A DNA stretch of 64,000 nucleotides from Camarhynchus parvulus (Eukaryota > Chordata > Aves > Passeriformes > Thraupidae), in contig NC_044596.1 in NCBI RefSeq assembly GCF_901933205.1, positions 2,606,001 to 2,670,000 on the forward strand, given 5' to 3'. Position 1 is the stretch's first letter, and each line of letters begins with the position of its first letter. This document shows, piece after piece, positions 37,301 to 49,215 of this stretch. The notes below the pieces were generated by a model. That model was given only the letters and a program-made list of their open reading frames with translations. It made no database searches and was not told the origin of the DNA. Made by a program: the position numbers and the translations under genes.

Positions 37301-37993
37301 GACCCACAGCACACACAGCTGGCAGGAGCAGCAGGGCCCCATGGCAAGGTGCAGCCCAGCCCGGCTCAGCTCTGGATGAAATAAGGACCTTGCTGGGGGA
37401 GCAGTTCTTTGTGCAGTCCACTCCTCACAGGTAAGCCACACTCTGCCACAGCAGCCTGGAGTCCCCCAGGGCCAGGGTAACAGTTCATGACACAGGCCCA
37501 GCACAGAAGTGGGGTTAGCACAGGTGAGGTAACTTTGGCATCACAATGCCTGTGATAACCTTTGTGTTGTCATCTTATTGCAAAGCTCCCATACCTTCTC
37601 AGTGATTTCTCATGGGCAGCTCCTTGCAACACTGACTCCTTCTTCTTCACAGCACAGCCAACAAACTCCAACTCTTTTGTAGCACTCTTCTTCTTACTGG
37701 ACACAGCTGTGGCCTGTTAAGGGCAGGTCTGTTCTTAATCTTTGGTGATTAGTACAGCTGCAACTCCTCAGGTGTGAGATTACCTTCCGCACTATCTTTA
37801 TTTTCTTACATTCCATCCCTCCACACCTTTGTGCCCAGGGTTCCCATCACACACCCACGGACCCCCAGCACTGGAACTGGCAGCTGCACATCCCCTGCAA
37901 GTCCAGGTGGCTGCATGAGGCATCTCCTGTGAGCATCTCCAGAAAGCACCATCAGAGGCTCTAATAACTAATTATGGGACAAGTTTTGGAGAG

Positions 37994-38086
37994 AGAATCA
38001 TAGAATCCCAAAATCGTTTGGGTTGGAAGGGACCTTAAAGTTCATTCTGTTCCAACCCCATGCCATGGGCAGGGACACCCCAAACT
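37994..38086 (-). mobile_element. CR1 LINE 3'-end fragment (about 90 bp)
   Basis: Antisense CR1 tail: GAATCATAGAATCCCAAAATC, GTTTGGGTTGGAAGGGACC, CCATGCCATGGGCAGGGAC. Confidence 0.88.
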
Positions 38087-40585
38087 CCCCAAAATAGCCT
38101 GTAAAATACCTCTGTGTGCTAGCAAAAGAGTTCACAACCCTCACAGCCCAGGGCACATCTATTCTTTAATGTTAACTTCTCTTGCCTGTGTTGTCATCAA
38201 GTTGAGTTCACTTTTTTAATGTTTCTATTCTCCACTAACTCACTAATTGCTAAAAAATGTTCCACTTTGAATCCTGAGAAGTTATTATGTATCCCAAATA
38301 CATTCTGTCTATGTTTGGGCCACACTCCACAGAACGATTTAGCACAAGGAGAGGAAATGCAAGGCAATTAAAGAAAAAAGGCATGCAAGGTCTTTCTGCT
38401 TTTGTGTTAATGGCCTTAAATCAAAAATTTCAGCACAGGCAACACAAAAACCCAGAGAAGGGTGGTAAATGTAGCTGCATTTTAGAGCAGCAAATCTTGT
38501 ATAGCACAAAACCAGAACCAGCTCTCTGCTGACATTGCAGCATCTCTTTCCTATAGAAGGAAATAATAAAAAAAGGCTTTATGCATAAACACAATACACT
38601 GAGGCTGCTATTGGCATGGCGAAATTGTGCCTGGATTTTATTCTGCAAACCTTTTCCATTAACATTTCTGTCGGGAAAGCTGACTCTTGAGAGATGTAAT
38701 GAACCATCTGACTTTATTTTGCTTGTGGAACAAGGGGTTACTCTCTGGACGGTGCACAGCCAAGCTCTGAGCTACACCCAGCTCTGTTTCCTTATACAGA
38801 GGATGACGAGTGCTCCAGCACGAGCAGCACGTGGGAAAGCAGCAACCCTCAGCCTTGCTTTAAACAAATTAAAGTGCCTTTGGAACAGTGAGGATTTGCT
38901 CTGTGACAAACATTTGACTCTCCTCGTCATCATTTTGTCTCCAATGCCTCCAGCCCAGCAGTTGCACAGACAAGTGCTCACACGGCTTTTGGCCTTTCTC
39001 TTCCTTCCTCCCCTCCAGGGCTCTGCTTCTCCTCCCTCCTCAGTCACTGCTTCACTTGGTGTCTCCCTGAATGTTTGCTCAGCCCTGCACAAACCTTGCT
39101 GTTTATGTCATTTCAGCTCCTGTCTGAGATAAGACACACGAGATCCTGTGGGACATCTTAGGGTTGTTCTGCATTTTCCACAGGATTATGCTCTGGCAGA
39201 GCATCCTGGTCAAGTCCTTTAGTGCTCCTTGGGATTCTAATCTGACAAAGCTCCACAGAGGGGGGGAACTGCAACCATAATTGACCCACACCCAGCAAAA
39301 ACACAGAGAAATTCTGGGAAATCACAGTGGAACTGCAGAGCCTGATTCCTCTGGTACAAAACCCTGTTTGTCCAGTGGCTTTGGGGCTCCCTGCCTGCTG
39401 GCCAGCCACGGCAGAGCTCGGGGCCAGCTGAGACATGTCAGGAAAACAAGGCAAAGAGACGGGGAGGAGCCTCACTTGGGCTTTTCTGTTTATACCCTGT
39501 CTCTGCTTATTAAGTCTTTACAGAGGAAATACAATGTCTGCCCTTCACTGCAATTCCAGAGCATTTTTGAATGTCTCTCATTCCCAACATGTGGCTGAAT
39601 TAGTCAGCACATGGTAGTTGCCCAACGAGGTATTGCTGCTGCTGCTCTTCCTGCATGAAATGGATCTTAGCAAAGGTTTAGACATTTGGCTTGCATTTTT
39701 CCACACCCAAACAGATGTGCCTGTCCTCTGGATTGAAGGAGGACCAGCACTGGCACTGCATCTGCTCGGCAGGGACTTTTGGGGAGTTCTTGCTCGTGGC
39801 ATTCTGAAAAAAAACCAGGTGTTTCCCTGTCCAGAATTCCCAGTACTTTGGCCACAATGGCTGTAGCTGTGCTGTATCTAAGCAGAGGTAGTTTGGTTTC
39901 CACAGTGCTCCCATAATTGCCCTTGAATGTGGAAAAATCCCATCTGCCCTTGTGACACAGATACCTGAGCTCATCAAGGAAGGAGCCTGGGCTTTATCTG
40001 CCCTAACTCAGTGATGTGGTGTGTCCTGAAAGGGCAGCTGGGAGAGCTGGCAGCTGCTGGAGGCTGCTGAGCCAGCCTGCAGCAGGGTCTTGCCCCGTGG
40101 CAGGTGAGTGTGGCTGCTGAGGGTGTGATAATGGCATGAAGTACTGGCTTGGTGGCCCCCACTGTAGCCCCAAGGACGCCTCTGCAGACAAATTTAGGGA
40201 ATGGACAGCTGTTCTAGCCAAGGGACTGCTTCTGCTTTCACTCCTGTGCAGCCAAGAGACCGGCCCCGGCCAAAAAGGTTGCTGCAAAACTCACTAGAGA
40301 TCTGACTCCTGGGAACATGCTGTCACCATATGGTCTCCACATTAATAACACCAAACAAGTGCTTCATAAACAGTGCTCTAACGACAAATACCAGAGGAAT
40401 TAATAATAATCTTGCTATTATTTTCTAATGTTCTCGCTTTATTAAGAACACTGATGCTGTCTGAATGAGCTCTTCCGGAAGAACAACATCTGGCACTCAC
40501 ATGAATACCTGATGAAATCTGTATGATCCTGGGTATCTGATAAATTTATGGCCAGAACAGCAGCAGTTTGTGCCCTCCTGCCTCA

Positions 40586-40918
40586 CAGTAACAATGCCCT
40601 TCTCTCTCATTCTAGGTCAGAATGTAATGCCCATGCTGTTCTACACTCTGCAGTAACAGTGCCCTTCTGTCTCCTGTTCTAGGTCAGAGTGTAATGACCA
40701 TGTGCTGTTCTACACTCTGCAGTAACAGTGTCCTTCTCTCTTTTTCTAGGTTAGAATGTAATGCCCATGCTGTTCTACACTCTGACTGCAGTAACAGTGC
40801 CCTTCTCTCCTGTTCTAGGTCATACTATAATGCCCATGCTGTTCTACACTCTACAGTAACAGTGCCTTTCTGTCTCGTTCTAGGTCATAACGTAATGCCC
40901 ATGCTGTTCTACACTCTG
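40586..40918 (+). repeat. Five tandem copies of the NGF 3' splice site and start codon
   Basis: Units: 40586-40650 (65 bp), 40651-40719 (69), 40720-40788 (69), 40789-40853 (65), and 40854 onward into the gene. Each has, in order, CAGTAAC (branch-point-like TAAC), a pyrimidine tract, TCTAG, a short GTCA...GTA leader, ATG and the codons of MPMLFYTL or a variant. AG acceptors end at 40615, 40682, 40749, 40818 and 40883; ATGs start at 40627, 40694, 40761, 40830 and 40895. The copies differ by substitutions and small indels, so this is not a simple assembly echo. Unit 2 has an extra TG after its second ATG and ACC for CCC. Only the fifth copy continues as NGF. Frames from units 1, 3 and 4 stop within the array; unit 2 is in frame with NGF. 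Confidence 0.95.
40854..40883 (+). promoter_or_regulatory. NGF coding-exon 3' splice site
   Basis: A TAAC with its branch A at about 40859 lies 24 bases before the AG ending at 40883, with the tract CCTTTCTGTCTCGTTCTAG between. The exon then begins GTCATAACGTAATG, the same context that precedes the start codon in other vertebrate NGF genes. It is the last of five similar acceptors, so actual use must be tested with transcripts. Confidence 0.8.
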
Positions 40919-41611
40919 ACTGTAGCTTTTTTGATCGGCACACAGGCAGCTCCCAAGTCAGAGGACAATGCCCCACTGGAGTTTCCTGCAGAACATTCCC
41001 TGCTCAGCACCCAGAGCGACCGACACCGCATTGCCCAGGAGGCTCTGCAGACATCCCACGGCCACACCACATGGAGCCTTGGCAGCAGAGAAGCTCTAAA
41101 CATCACTGTGGACCCCAAAATCTTTCGGAAGCGGCGTTTCCGCTCTCCCCGGGTGCTGTTCAGCACGGAGCCCCCGCCGCTGGCCGGGCAGGGCCGGAAT
41201 TTGGGATTTCTCAGCGGCACGGGGGCTCTCAACAGGACTGCGAGGAGCAGGAGGAGCACGCACCCTGTGCTGCACCGCGGGGAGTTCTCGGTGTGCGACA
41301 GCGTCAGCATGTGGGTCGGGGACAAAACCACAGCCACCGACATCAAGGGCAAGGAGGTGACGGTGCTGGGCGAGGTCAACATCAACAACAATGTCTTTAA
41401 GCAGTACTTTTTCGAGACCAAGTGCAGGGACCCCAAGCCGGTGTCGGGCGGGTGCCGCGGCATCGACGCCAAGCACTGGAACTCGTACTGCACCACCACC
41501 CACACCTTCGTCAAGGCCCTGACCATGGAGGGCAAGCAGGCGGCCTGGAGGTTCATCCGCATCGACACCGCCTGCGTCTGCGTGCTCAGCAGGAAGGCAG
41601 CCAGGCCCTGA
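40895..41611 (+). CDS. NGF: Nerve growth factor (beta-NGF) precursor, complete
   Basis: This encodes the secreted neurotrophin that dimerises and binds TrkA (NTRK1) and p75NTR (NGFR) to support sensory and sympathetic neurons. The precursor is 238 residues. Residues 1-18 form a signal peptide (hydrophobic, ending GTQA). The pro-region (19-120) has N-glycosylation sites at N69 (NIT) and N113 (NRT), a basic cluster RKRR at 78-81, and the furin site RSRR at 117-120. Mature NGF (121-238, genomic 41255-41608) is 118 residues, starting [11 protein letters not shown]. The six knot cysteines C134, C177, C187, C199, C227 and C229 are all present, as are tryptophans W140, W195 and W218. The mature part lacks an N-glycosylation site (NNNV). 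The whole protein lies in one exon, as is usual for NGF. I chose the ATG at 40895 by homology of the signal peptide; M3 at 40901 is an alternative. The frame is open upstream to a second in-frame ATG at 40694. No frameshift or missing key residue is seen. Confidence 0.98.
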   Translation: MPMLFYTLTVAFLIGTQAAPKSEDNAPLEFPAEHSLLSTQSDRHRIAQEALQTSHGHTTWSLGSREALNITVDPKIFRKRRFRSPRVLFSTEPPPLAGQGRNLGFLSGTGALNRTARSRRSTHPVLHRGEFSVCDSVSMWVGDKTTATDIKGKEVTVLGEVNINNNVFKQYFFETKCRDPKPVSGGCRGIDAKHWNSYCTTTHTFVKALTMEGKQAAWRFIRIDTACVCVLSRKAARP

Positions 41612-41745
41612 GCCCACGCCCTCCAACCCCCTACCTCAGCCTGTAAATTATTTTAAGTTATAAAGGACTGCATGGTATATTTATAGTTTATACAGTACAG
41701 AAAGAACCTCATTATTTATTAAACTCTTTTGGAAACCTTTGGTGT
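41612..41745 (+). other. NGF 3' UTR with poly(A) signal
   Basis: After the TGA the sequence holds GTAAATTATTTTAAGTTATA and GGACTGCATGGTATATTTATAG, a block I recognise as conserved in vertebrate NGF 3' UTRs. ATTAAA at 41718-41723 is the likely poly(A) signal. A GT-rich element (TTTGGTGTTTTGTAAG) follows at about 41738-41753, placing cleavage near 41740. The block also has AU-rich elements (ATTTA at 41699-41720) that could affect mRNA stability. The 3' UTR would be only about 130 bases; longer forms are possible. Confidence 0.75.
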
Positions 41746-43569
41746 TTTGTAAGTTATTTACTGGCAGAGCTCTTTAAAATGAGTGTTTGTTTTAGTGTCA
41801 TTCACCTCTGCAACTCTGGGCTGTTGAATGAGCTTTCAGCAAAAAGAAAACATTTTCCACACAGTTTTCACACGTATTGCTCTCCTCTACAAGAAAATTT
41901 CCCTGCCAGTTTATTGTAGGTTTATTTTCAATTGAAATTTTTTTGTCCAAATACCAAGAGACCGAAACAGAACTTTCAAAACTTGCTTCCAGTATTACTA
42001 ATTATCCATAAAGGTATTAATCATATATAATTAATCATCTTAGTGAAGTCCTGGTAGAAACACTAATTCTTCATTGTTGCCAAATCAATTTATAAGTAAG
42101 AACTTATACGTTTTTTATAAGTAAGAACTTCAGTGCATATTTTAAAATTGCCCACTGTTATTTCATTGCAAAAACAATCCGTTCTGAATTACTTTGGAAC
42201 ATTTGTTTCCACAAGAATAGAATCTCAAAGTATGTATTTTTGTGTTAAAATGGTATTTTACAGCTCATTACTTCAGAACTATATCAGAGTGATGTGATTT
42301 CAAATGTCAATATACTTCTATAAATTTAAAAAGTTCAAGTGCCTTATAATCCAAATTTGATAATTTTCTCAAGCCAGCGTTCTGGTAATGGGACTTGCCA
42401 TAAGAGCAAGTCTTTTCATGCATGACAGAGTAAAATCCAAAAATAAATAATAAAAAAAATCACCGAGGCTGTGTTTTAGCAAGGACCCAAAATAACCCTG
42501 TGCTCAAGATTTCTGCATGTCGGGGACATCGACCTCCAGAAATACCCGGCGGAGCCCCAGGCCTGTGCTGGGCGTTTCACTGCACTCTCCAAAAGCTGCA
42601 GATCCTCTCCTTGTTTCCCTTGGAAGAGCAGCTGTTCTCCATTGCAGAAACTGTTTCAAAACAAATACCATCAAGGTTTTTCAGCATGGTCCCTTCCAAA
42701 TCCTAGAGGGCACAGCCACCCTCGGCTCCCCTCCTGCACGGTTCTTGCTTTAATGCAAAAAGCAGAGTTGATCTTTGCTTCCTCCACGTAAGCAGTACAG
42801 CAGGGCAGCAAAATCTCCAGAGAAAACGTGCTGGGGTAAAACAGTGCCAGTGGAATTAACCCAGGCCAGGCAAGAGGCGCTTCCTGGTGGGACAGTGCCA
42901 GTCTGTGTGACGTGGAGGGCACAGACATCACTCCTGACCATCTCTGCTCTGCCAGTTTTCACTCCCCTCCAGTAAGTTTTTACGGTGTGGGGCAGCAATG
43001 TCCCAGTGAGAAAGTATGGCTCTCTCCAGAACAACATTTTTGCAATATTTTTGTGAATAATCACTTATCTGAAAAGCTGAGGTGGAGGCAGGCTCCTGGC
43101 TGTCCTGATCCTTCAAATAACAACTTGTTCTGGAGCAGGGCGAGGCAAGGAAATCACAGAGGTCTCAGGTGCCCTGACACAGCAGCAGAACCCTGTCACC
43201 GCCACAGGAGGGATGGAGGGACATCAGTGACACCCAGTGTTCTGAGGCAGAGGAAAGCATGGAATTGGAGCAGGCTGTGCTCCTCAGTGGCCTTAAAGCC
43301 AAGGTAGCAAATTGCTGCAGAACTGTTTTCCAGAACTGACACAATGGGACTAGAGAAGAATGGAGCTGCTGCTCATTCAGAACTCCTAGGTTTATGGAGA
43401 CTGAGATTATTTTACCACTGACATAAGAGAACTGCAATTGAAAGTGTCTTCTGAATGCCTTTGGTAATTCCAAACATGTGTAAGACCTGGCATTTGTTCA
43501 AAAGCCCTGAAAGTGATGCCTTTCTTCCTCAGGACAGCTGGAAAGGGACTTTTGACAAGGACACTTGGT

Positions 43570-43826
43570 GATAGTGGGGGGTGGCTTTGAACTGAAGGAG
43601 GGTAGATTTAGATGGGATATTGGGGAGAAATTCCTCCCTGTGAGGGTGCTGAGGCCCTGGCACAGAGCAGCTGTGGCTGTCCCATCCCTGGAAGTGTCCA
43701 GGGCCAGGTTGGACAGGGCTTGGAGCAACCTGGGAGAGTTGAAGGTGTCCCTGCCCATGGCAGGGGTTGGAAGAAAATGAGCCTAAAGATTCCTTTCAGT
43801 CCAAACCATTCTGGGATTCCATGATA
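43570..43826 (+). mobile_element. CR1 LINE 3'-end fragment
   Basis: Sense CR1 tail: GGGTGGCTTTGAACTGAAGG, then GATGGGATATTGGGGAGAAATT, CAGAGCAGCTGTGGCTGTC and CAGGGCCAGGTTGGACAGGG. It ends CCAAACCATTCTGGGATTCC. Its 5' limit is uncertain by about 20 bases. Confidence 0.9.
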
Positions 43827-44453
43827 ATGAAAGCAATATTGGGAGCTGCCATCCCTAATTAGAGATCCCACCAAGAGGCTACACAGCACAGCAGAGGGGG
43901 AAATCTGTTTGTTGGTGTCACTTTAAGGAGAGAAGAAAACAACTGCAGGATTTAACTGCTCAGCAAGGACTTCTGAGCGAGATCTCAGGTGATCAAACCT
44001 AACCCACAACTGCAGGAGAAGAGGTGAGGGACAGAAGGGCCAGGTGACAACACCACAGCTCGACTCACACTGATGAAACCAAAGCTGCCAAAGCACCCAA
44101 ATCAGCCTCATCTGCTTTGTTTCTGCTGTATCCAAGGGCTGACAGGACCATCATACTCTGATAATTTATTTTCACTTGTAAAAGCTGCATTAGAATCTGT
44201 ACGATGAGTCAAGACTGTAGCTCAGCATGGAGAATGGAGCTGATGCCCTGCTCAGTTTTTGCGTAAGGTGACAATAACAGAAAAACCTGTGAGGAAGGAT
44301 CTCTACAGACCCACTTTGTTCAACACTAACTGCTCACTCACAGCTCTTTGCATTTCCCAGGAGTTCCTCTGGTGCCCTCAGCTTTTGGAACAAGTGCTAC
44401 TCACTGAGTGCTGAATTCTCTTCCCACTGTTTAAGAAAAGAAGTCTACCAGTT

Positions 44454-44460
<7 letters not shown>

Positions 44461-44490
<30 letters not shown>
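44461..44490. repeat. (TA)n microsatellite
   Basis: About 14 TA units in an AT-rich setting. It is likely polymorphic. Confidence 0.93.
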
Positions 44491-44491
<1 letters not shown>

Positions 44492-46328
44492 GCATGATAA
44501 CCAACTGCTTCCCTAAAGATGGAGCATCTTCATTTCTTCTTAAAGCCCTACTTCTAAATATAAGGACTGAAAACATTTGTGGCTAAGAAGAAATAAAGCT
44601 ACTTCATCTAAAAGGAGATCAACTAGAGGGACTGCTATGAAGCAGTTTGATTGGGAGAATTACATCATTGCTAATTCAAGAATCTGAATTCTCTTTAGAA
44701 TTTGAGGACAGAAAAGCGAGATCCTTACATTAAAAAAAAAATCAGATCAATCTGGTTTCACCTTTAGCCAAATGCCACACGCCTGACACCCAGAATTTCA
44801 CTCCTGCTCAGTGGGTCTGACTAAGGAGTGAAGGTTAAATTTTGCCTGGAGGAAAACAGATCAATCTCTAGAGAGATGGATCATAATCAGTTTCCATCAG
44901 CCAGCATGGGACTCATCCTCTAATCACCGCTGTAATTAGTTTGGTGGGGCTTTTTTTGAGAGGGGTGTGGGAGGTGGCAACAACACATCTTAAACCCCAC
45001 AGGTTACTCAGTCACTCCTGCTGCCGAGAGGATGCCAAGAAATACCAGAAATCCTGGAATGCCAAAAAGCCCATTCCAACTCCTACACCTGCAACCAGGC
45101 TGCACTTCATCGGGCCTGGGTGATTATTTTCACTTCAGCTGCAATACAGACAGGAAATGTTGACACTGACAGAGAAGAGATGGTTTACATAACAGTCCTG
45201 CTTTCTCCCGGTTTCCTTTCACCCCTTACATGACACTGCTGCTCCACTCTCTAATCCCTTGTTCAAACATGTAATTAAGCAGCAGCCACACCCTTGCCAG
45301 CTCTTCCTTAGTAAGCTACACCTCAGGAAAGCAATTACAACCGCTGAGGAATTTACTTGCAGGGTTTGGAATCACTGTGTGTGTGTTTTCACTTTTCTCA
45401 GCCTGTTTTCCTGAGGAATTCTGTGCTCTGGAGAAGTCAGGGTCTCTGTGCCTACGAATGTTCCCATGTGGCATCTCCAGCCTGATATAAATCATTGGGC
45501 CTGACATTCAATCCTGAATCTCTTGGTCAGTAAAACCATCAAGGATTGTACATTGACACTTCAGTATCACCCTGCTTTGGGAAGTGAAAAGGAATCAGCA
45601 AAACCTAAGGAACACTGAATGTAGCCCAAAGCAGAACAAAATATGGGATTACCACTGAGCAGCAGTTTAATACATAGAGAAAACACTCCAGCAGAAGACC
45701 TGGCACAGGGCTGAAACTAAGAAAATACAGAATTATTCAGCTTCTACTCTGGCCAGGAGACATCATCCATTGATTTTAGACAGCAGAAGGAAATCCAGGC
45801 AGGACCAATATCTTGTTAGAAAAATGGATGTTCTTTGATTTGGTTGGTGTTAAAGAAGATCAGATTATTAACTCTTTCCTGTATGCCAAATTTTACAGCA
45901 GAACCCAGGCACTGGCCTCAAATTACCAGATAAAATATTTAGTCCTCATCCTCACAGTGATAACAGTTCTGCAATAATTGTCTTTACTTCAACAATGTAT
46001 TCAGTACTTCCTCAGTGTTCTTTTGAGTTTTCCTTCTTGTCCTTCCAGATTTCAAACACCAAATACTGCCCAGGGAATCAGAAATTCATAGTTTTTGGAG
46101 GGTTTCCCTAAACTCTCTGAGACATGAAGAAGAACAGTGAAGCTGCCAAGTTTTGCTGTGCACCTTTGCTGTCTGAGTGATGAGGACACTGCAATCTGAC
46201 AATTAAAGTGGGTGGGATGGAGTAGGAGGTTATTCTGTTGTGTTTCTGACAAACTGTTCTGAAGGAAAATTTTTTCTTCCTTTACGCCAAAAGAAAAATA
46301 AAACCAATCCAAACCTGCTCATGTCTAA

Positions 46329-46995
46329 GTCAGTTGTTGGGAAGGATGAAAGTTTGACAAGAAAGTCTCACAAATATGTGTGCTTAGCAGAAAGATTTTG
46401 AAATGTAGAGTCTGATGAAGGAATAGAGATGGAAGCAAGTTTTGATATAGAAGAAAAGAATTGCTGAGCCAATCTTACTGGATAACCAAGGAGGCAAAGG
46501 GTTTGTTAGTTAGAAGGGGTTTTTAGGGCTTAGAGCAAAGGATAAACCCACCCCAAACAAGAAGATGTTTTTACCAAGCAGAAAGATAGCACAGGCAAAC
46601 AAGTCAGCAAAGCTGCAAGTAGAAAAAGGTCTCAGAATTTGCTACTGCAAGAAAACTGAAAAACAACTTCTAGCTTAAACTGTAATGTACTGACTTTTAG
46701 TGATTGGAGAATAGTAACATGAATATGGTAATTATAGCAATTATGATAGGCTATAGATAATAGTTAAGGTATAGATTGGTTCTACTGTATTAAGATGCTC
46801 AGCAAAGAAAAGTTTATAATGCATTGTAACCAAAACCAAAGGGTCTCCAGGCCTGCCTGCAGCTGGAGCTGACAGCTGTAGGCACAGCTCTGTCACCCAC
46901 CACCCTGGACTGCTGTGACATCTTGGATGGAATAAATTGCATTTTGAAGAGCTGCCTGGAGTCCCACATCTCTCATTCAGGCTCTTACAGTCAGT
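46329..46995 (+). mobile_element. Solo LTR of an endogenous retrovirus with 6-bp target duplication
   Basis: The LTR proper is 46335-46989 (655 bp). It begins TGTTGGGAAGG and ends CTCTTACA, with AATAAA at 46931-46936. A perfect 6-bp duplication GTCAGT flanks it (46329-46334, 46990-46995). It shares blocks with the copy at 23520-24102, such as AAGATTTTGA, GAAGCAAG.TTTGA and GTTTTTAGGG, so the two are related but not identical. No retroviral coding sequence remains beside it. It sits 4.7 kb past the NGF stop codon, in the sense orientation. Confidence 0.88.
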
Positions 46996-48990
46996 GAAAT
47001 GGATTTCTGCTTCAAATGTGAATGGCTTTTTCTTTTGAAGCATTGCTTAGACACACATGGCTTTTAAATAGAATATTGCCAGCACAAACCCCACCAGACA
47101 GACCCACTGTGCAAAGTGAAGGCTCCTTCTGCCTGGAAAAGGCAAGCCTGTACTGAGCACACTGACTCACGGATTGCCTCTTTTTTTATAATCTCTATTT
47201 CCATAATCCAGCACACACAGGGGGCCCTGACAGGCATTTAGCAAGATCTTGCCCCCAGGGCTGTGATCCAAGCTGATGGGTGCAGGAGTGACTCACAGGG
47301 CTGGAAAGCTCCGGGTAACCTCAGCCCAGGTGATGCTTTCAGCCCAGGATGAACACAGATGCTCGTGGCACCTCTGTGCAAAACACATCTGCTGTTGTTA
47401 CTGATCAGATGTGTCCTCTGGGGATTTTGTTCCGTTTCCCTTTTTCCTCTTGAATCATTGGATTTGGGTACATTCCAGTTCTACTGCACGGAGTCCAAGT
47501 CTGAGAACAAGTTAAGCTGTGGCAGGAAGGAAGGAGTGTGCACAACCCCAATTCCCTGGTGACAGGTCTATTAAGCAATAAATAATGAGCCTTTTATTAC
47601 AGGTTCTAATTAGAACAGGGCTTGTCTGATTTAGGAGCTCAACTGAGCACTCATTCCAAAATTCAGTTTGATCTGTTGCAGTGACATTCAAGCTCTATTT
47701 GTTTTCTTTTTGGATTGATGATGCACAGGAAGAAAAGGGAAAGGAAAAATGTTCGTGTCACCATCTGCAAAGGATTGCTTTGGTTCTAGGCTCTTTACAG
47801 AGACTGGAACCCAAATTTCTAAAACATGTCCATTCCAAGACTTTAGACGCTGTGAGCTGACATTTTAAGTGGGGTGGAACATGCTGGACACAGGCAGGAG
47901 CTGCTCAACAGGGAAACAACAAGAGTGTGCTCAATTTGCTAGACAATGTGCACTATATCAAACCTATACATTTAAAACCCAAGTTTTTATTTTGTTTTCT
48001 CACACAAGGTCCAGAATACTTTTCAGAAAGTCATGGAAAACATTTTCTTATTAAGGTAGTAAAAAGCCAAGCAGACAGATTTTGCACAAATTTTTTAAAA
48101 GCCTTTACGTCACTGACAACAATTATAGGAAATTTTTAGCCACAAATATTGTTTAGCAAACAGTAAAACTGGAGGCTTTGTTAAAAATATTCTGAATCGG
48201 AACAGCTGTAATGAGCTAAAATGAAGAAGTGAAGGTGACCAGAATGCAAAATTGTGTGGAAAGTCCCTTGTCCTCCATTAACTTCTCAAGACTATAAATC
48301 AGAATAGACAAGGAGAGCAAAAAAGAGGTTTTGGAATCATATCCATAAATTTAGATGATTAGTAGCGCAGGAAAAGCAGTATCTAATGGGAAAGTGCTGT
48401 TCTAAACTGGGACTGTTTACTGGGGAATGATGGAAGCCCAATCCTCTTGTTCTAGGAAGTCAAGAGTTCTTGAAGTTCCCTTTCAAAGTGCGCTCCCAAA
48501 GCAGATCCCTGAAGCCAAAGACAACAAACTTGGCCAGGGTTATTGTCAGGCTGAAGCAAACAACTCCTCAGCTGTGTGTCTGCAGGAGCTGTGAGCCCAG
48601 ACAGACCAGCCAGGCACCAGCAGCACCCCCAGAGCCCAGCAGGCAGCTCCTGCAGCATTATTTGCCAGCTGCAGGGGCAGGGTGGCCACACTCAGCTCTG
48701 CCACAGAACTGCAGAAACCCTTGGTGCCACCAGGCCAGGAGCTGATGCAGAAAAGCCATTTCTAACTCCCAGCATCTTCATGCTCCACCCTGGCCACATC
48801 AGCACAGTGACCTGCACAGAATGCAGCTCATTATGCATTGAAGGGACTGATACAATTAGTGACTAATTGCTGACGTGGGAAAGAGAAAAAAAACAAACAT
48901 TTGGGTTACTTGCTCTTGACAAACTTCTGTTGGAGTTTTCATGCTTCATCCATGCTGCTGCAGTAAGAGAGAGCTCAGAGCCAGGAGAAT

Positions 48991-49068
48991 GGTGGCAATA
49001 AAACTTCTGGGAGAAGTTAAAGGTTTTCTGTGGCAATAAAACTTCTGGGAGAAGTTAAAGGTTTTCTG
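48991..49068. repeat. Tandem duplication, 38-bp unit x 2
   Basis: TGGCAATAAAACTTCTGGG...GTTTTCTG occurs at 48993 and again at 49031 without change, so this is a recent direct duplication. Confidence 0.93.
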
Positions 49069-49215
49069 CTGTGCCCTGAGTGCAATCAGTTACTCTGACT
49101 GCAATTTCTACAGCCAGCACAGGGAGGACAGTGGAACTGAAAATTTAGGCTACACATTCCAGGAGTAGCAGATCCTGTAGAAGCTCAGCACTGCTGACAA
49201 ACCCCATTTGCATAC

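Larger units (their letters stand above)
14461..40585 (+). other. Inferred NGF intron 1 (non-coding)
   Basis: If exon 1 lies at 14 kb, this is a single large intron; intermediate 5' UTR exons, as known in mammals, cannot be excluded. Apart from repeats listed separately, I see nothing recognisable in 14461-16529, 17181-18946, 19909-20300, 20395-20926, 21119-21710, 21809-23330, 24402-25670, 25809-27097, 27935-31588, 31638-34213, 34354-37993 and 38087-40585. AT-rich unique sequence at about 15780-16240 has few repeats and several TAATTA-type motifs. A 183-codon open frame at 38581-39132 is within chance expectation for a region this size. Confidence 0.45.

Noticed and set aside
38581..39132. 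183-codon plus-strand frame about 2 kb before the NGF coding exon
   Set aside because: I considered it as an alternative NGF 5' exon or a gene. There is no known motif, no good splice context, and one such frame is expected by chance in 64 kb.
40909..41626. Minus-strand frames of 219 and 176 codons opposite NGF
   Set aside because: They are shadows of the NGF coding exon in other frames.
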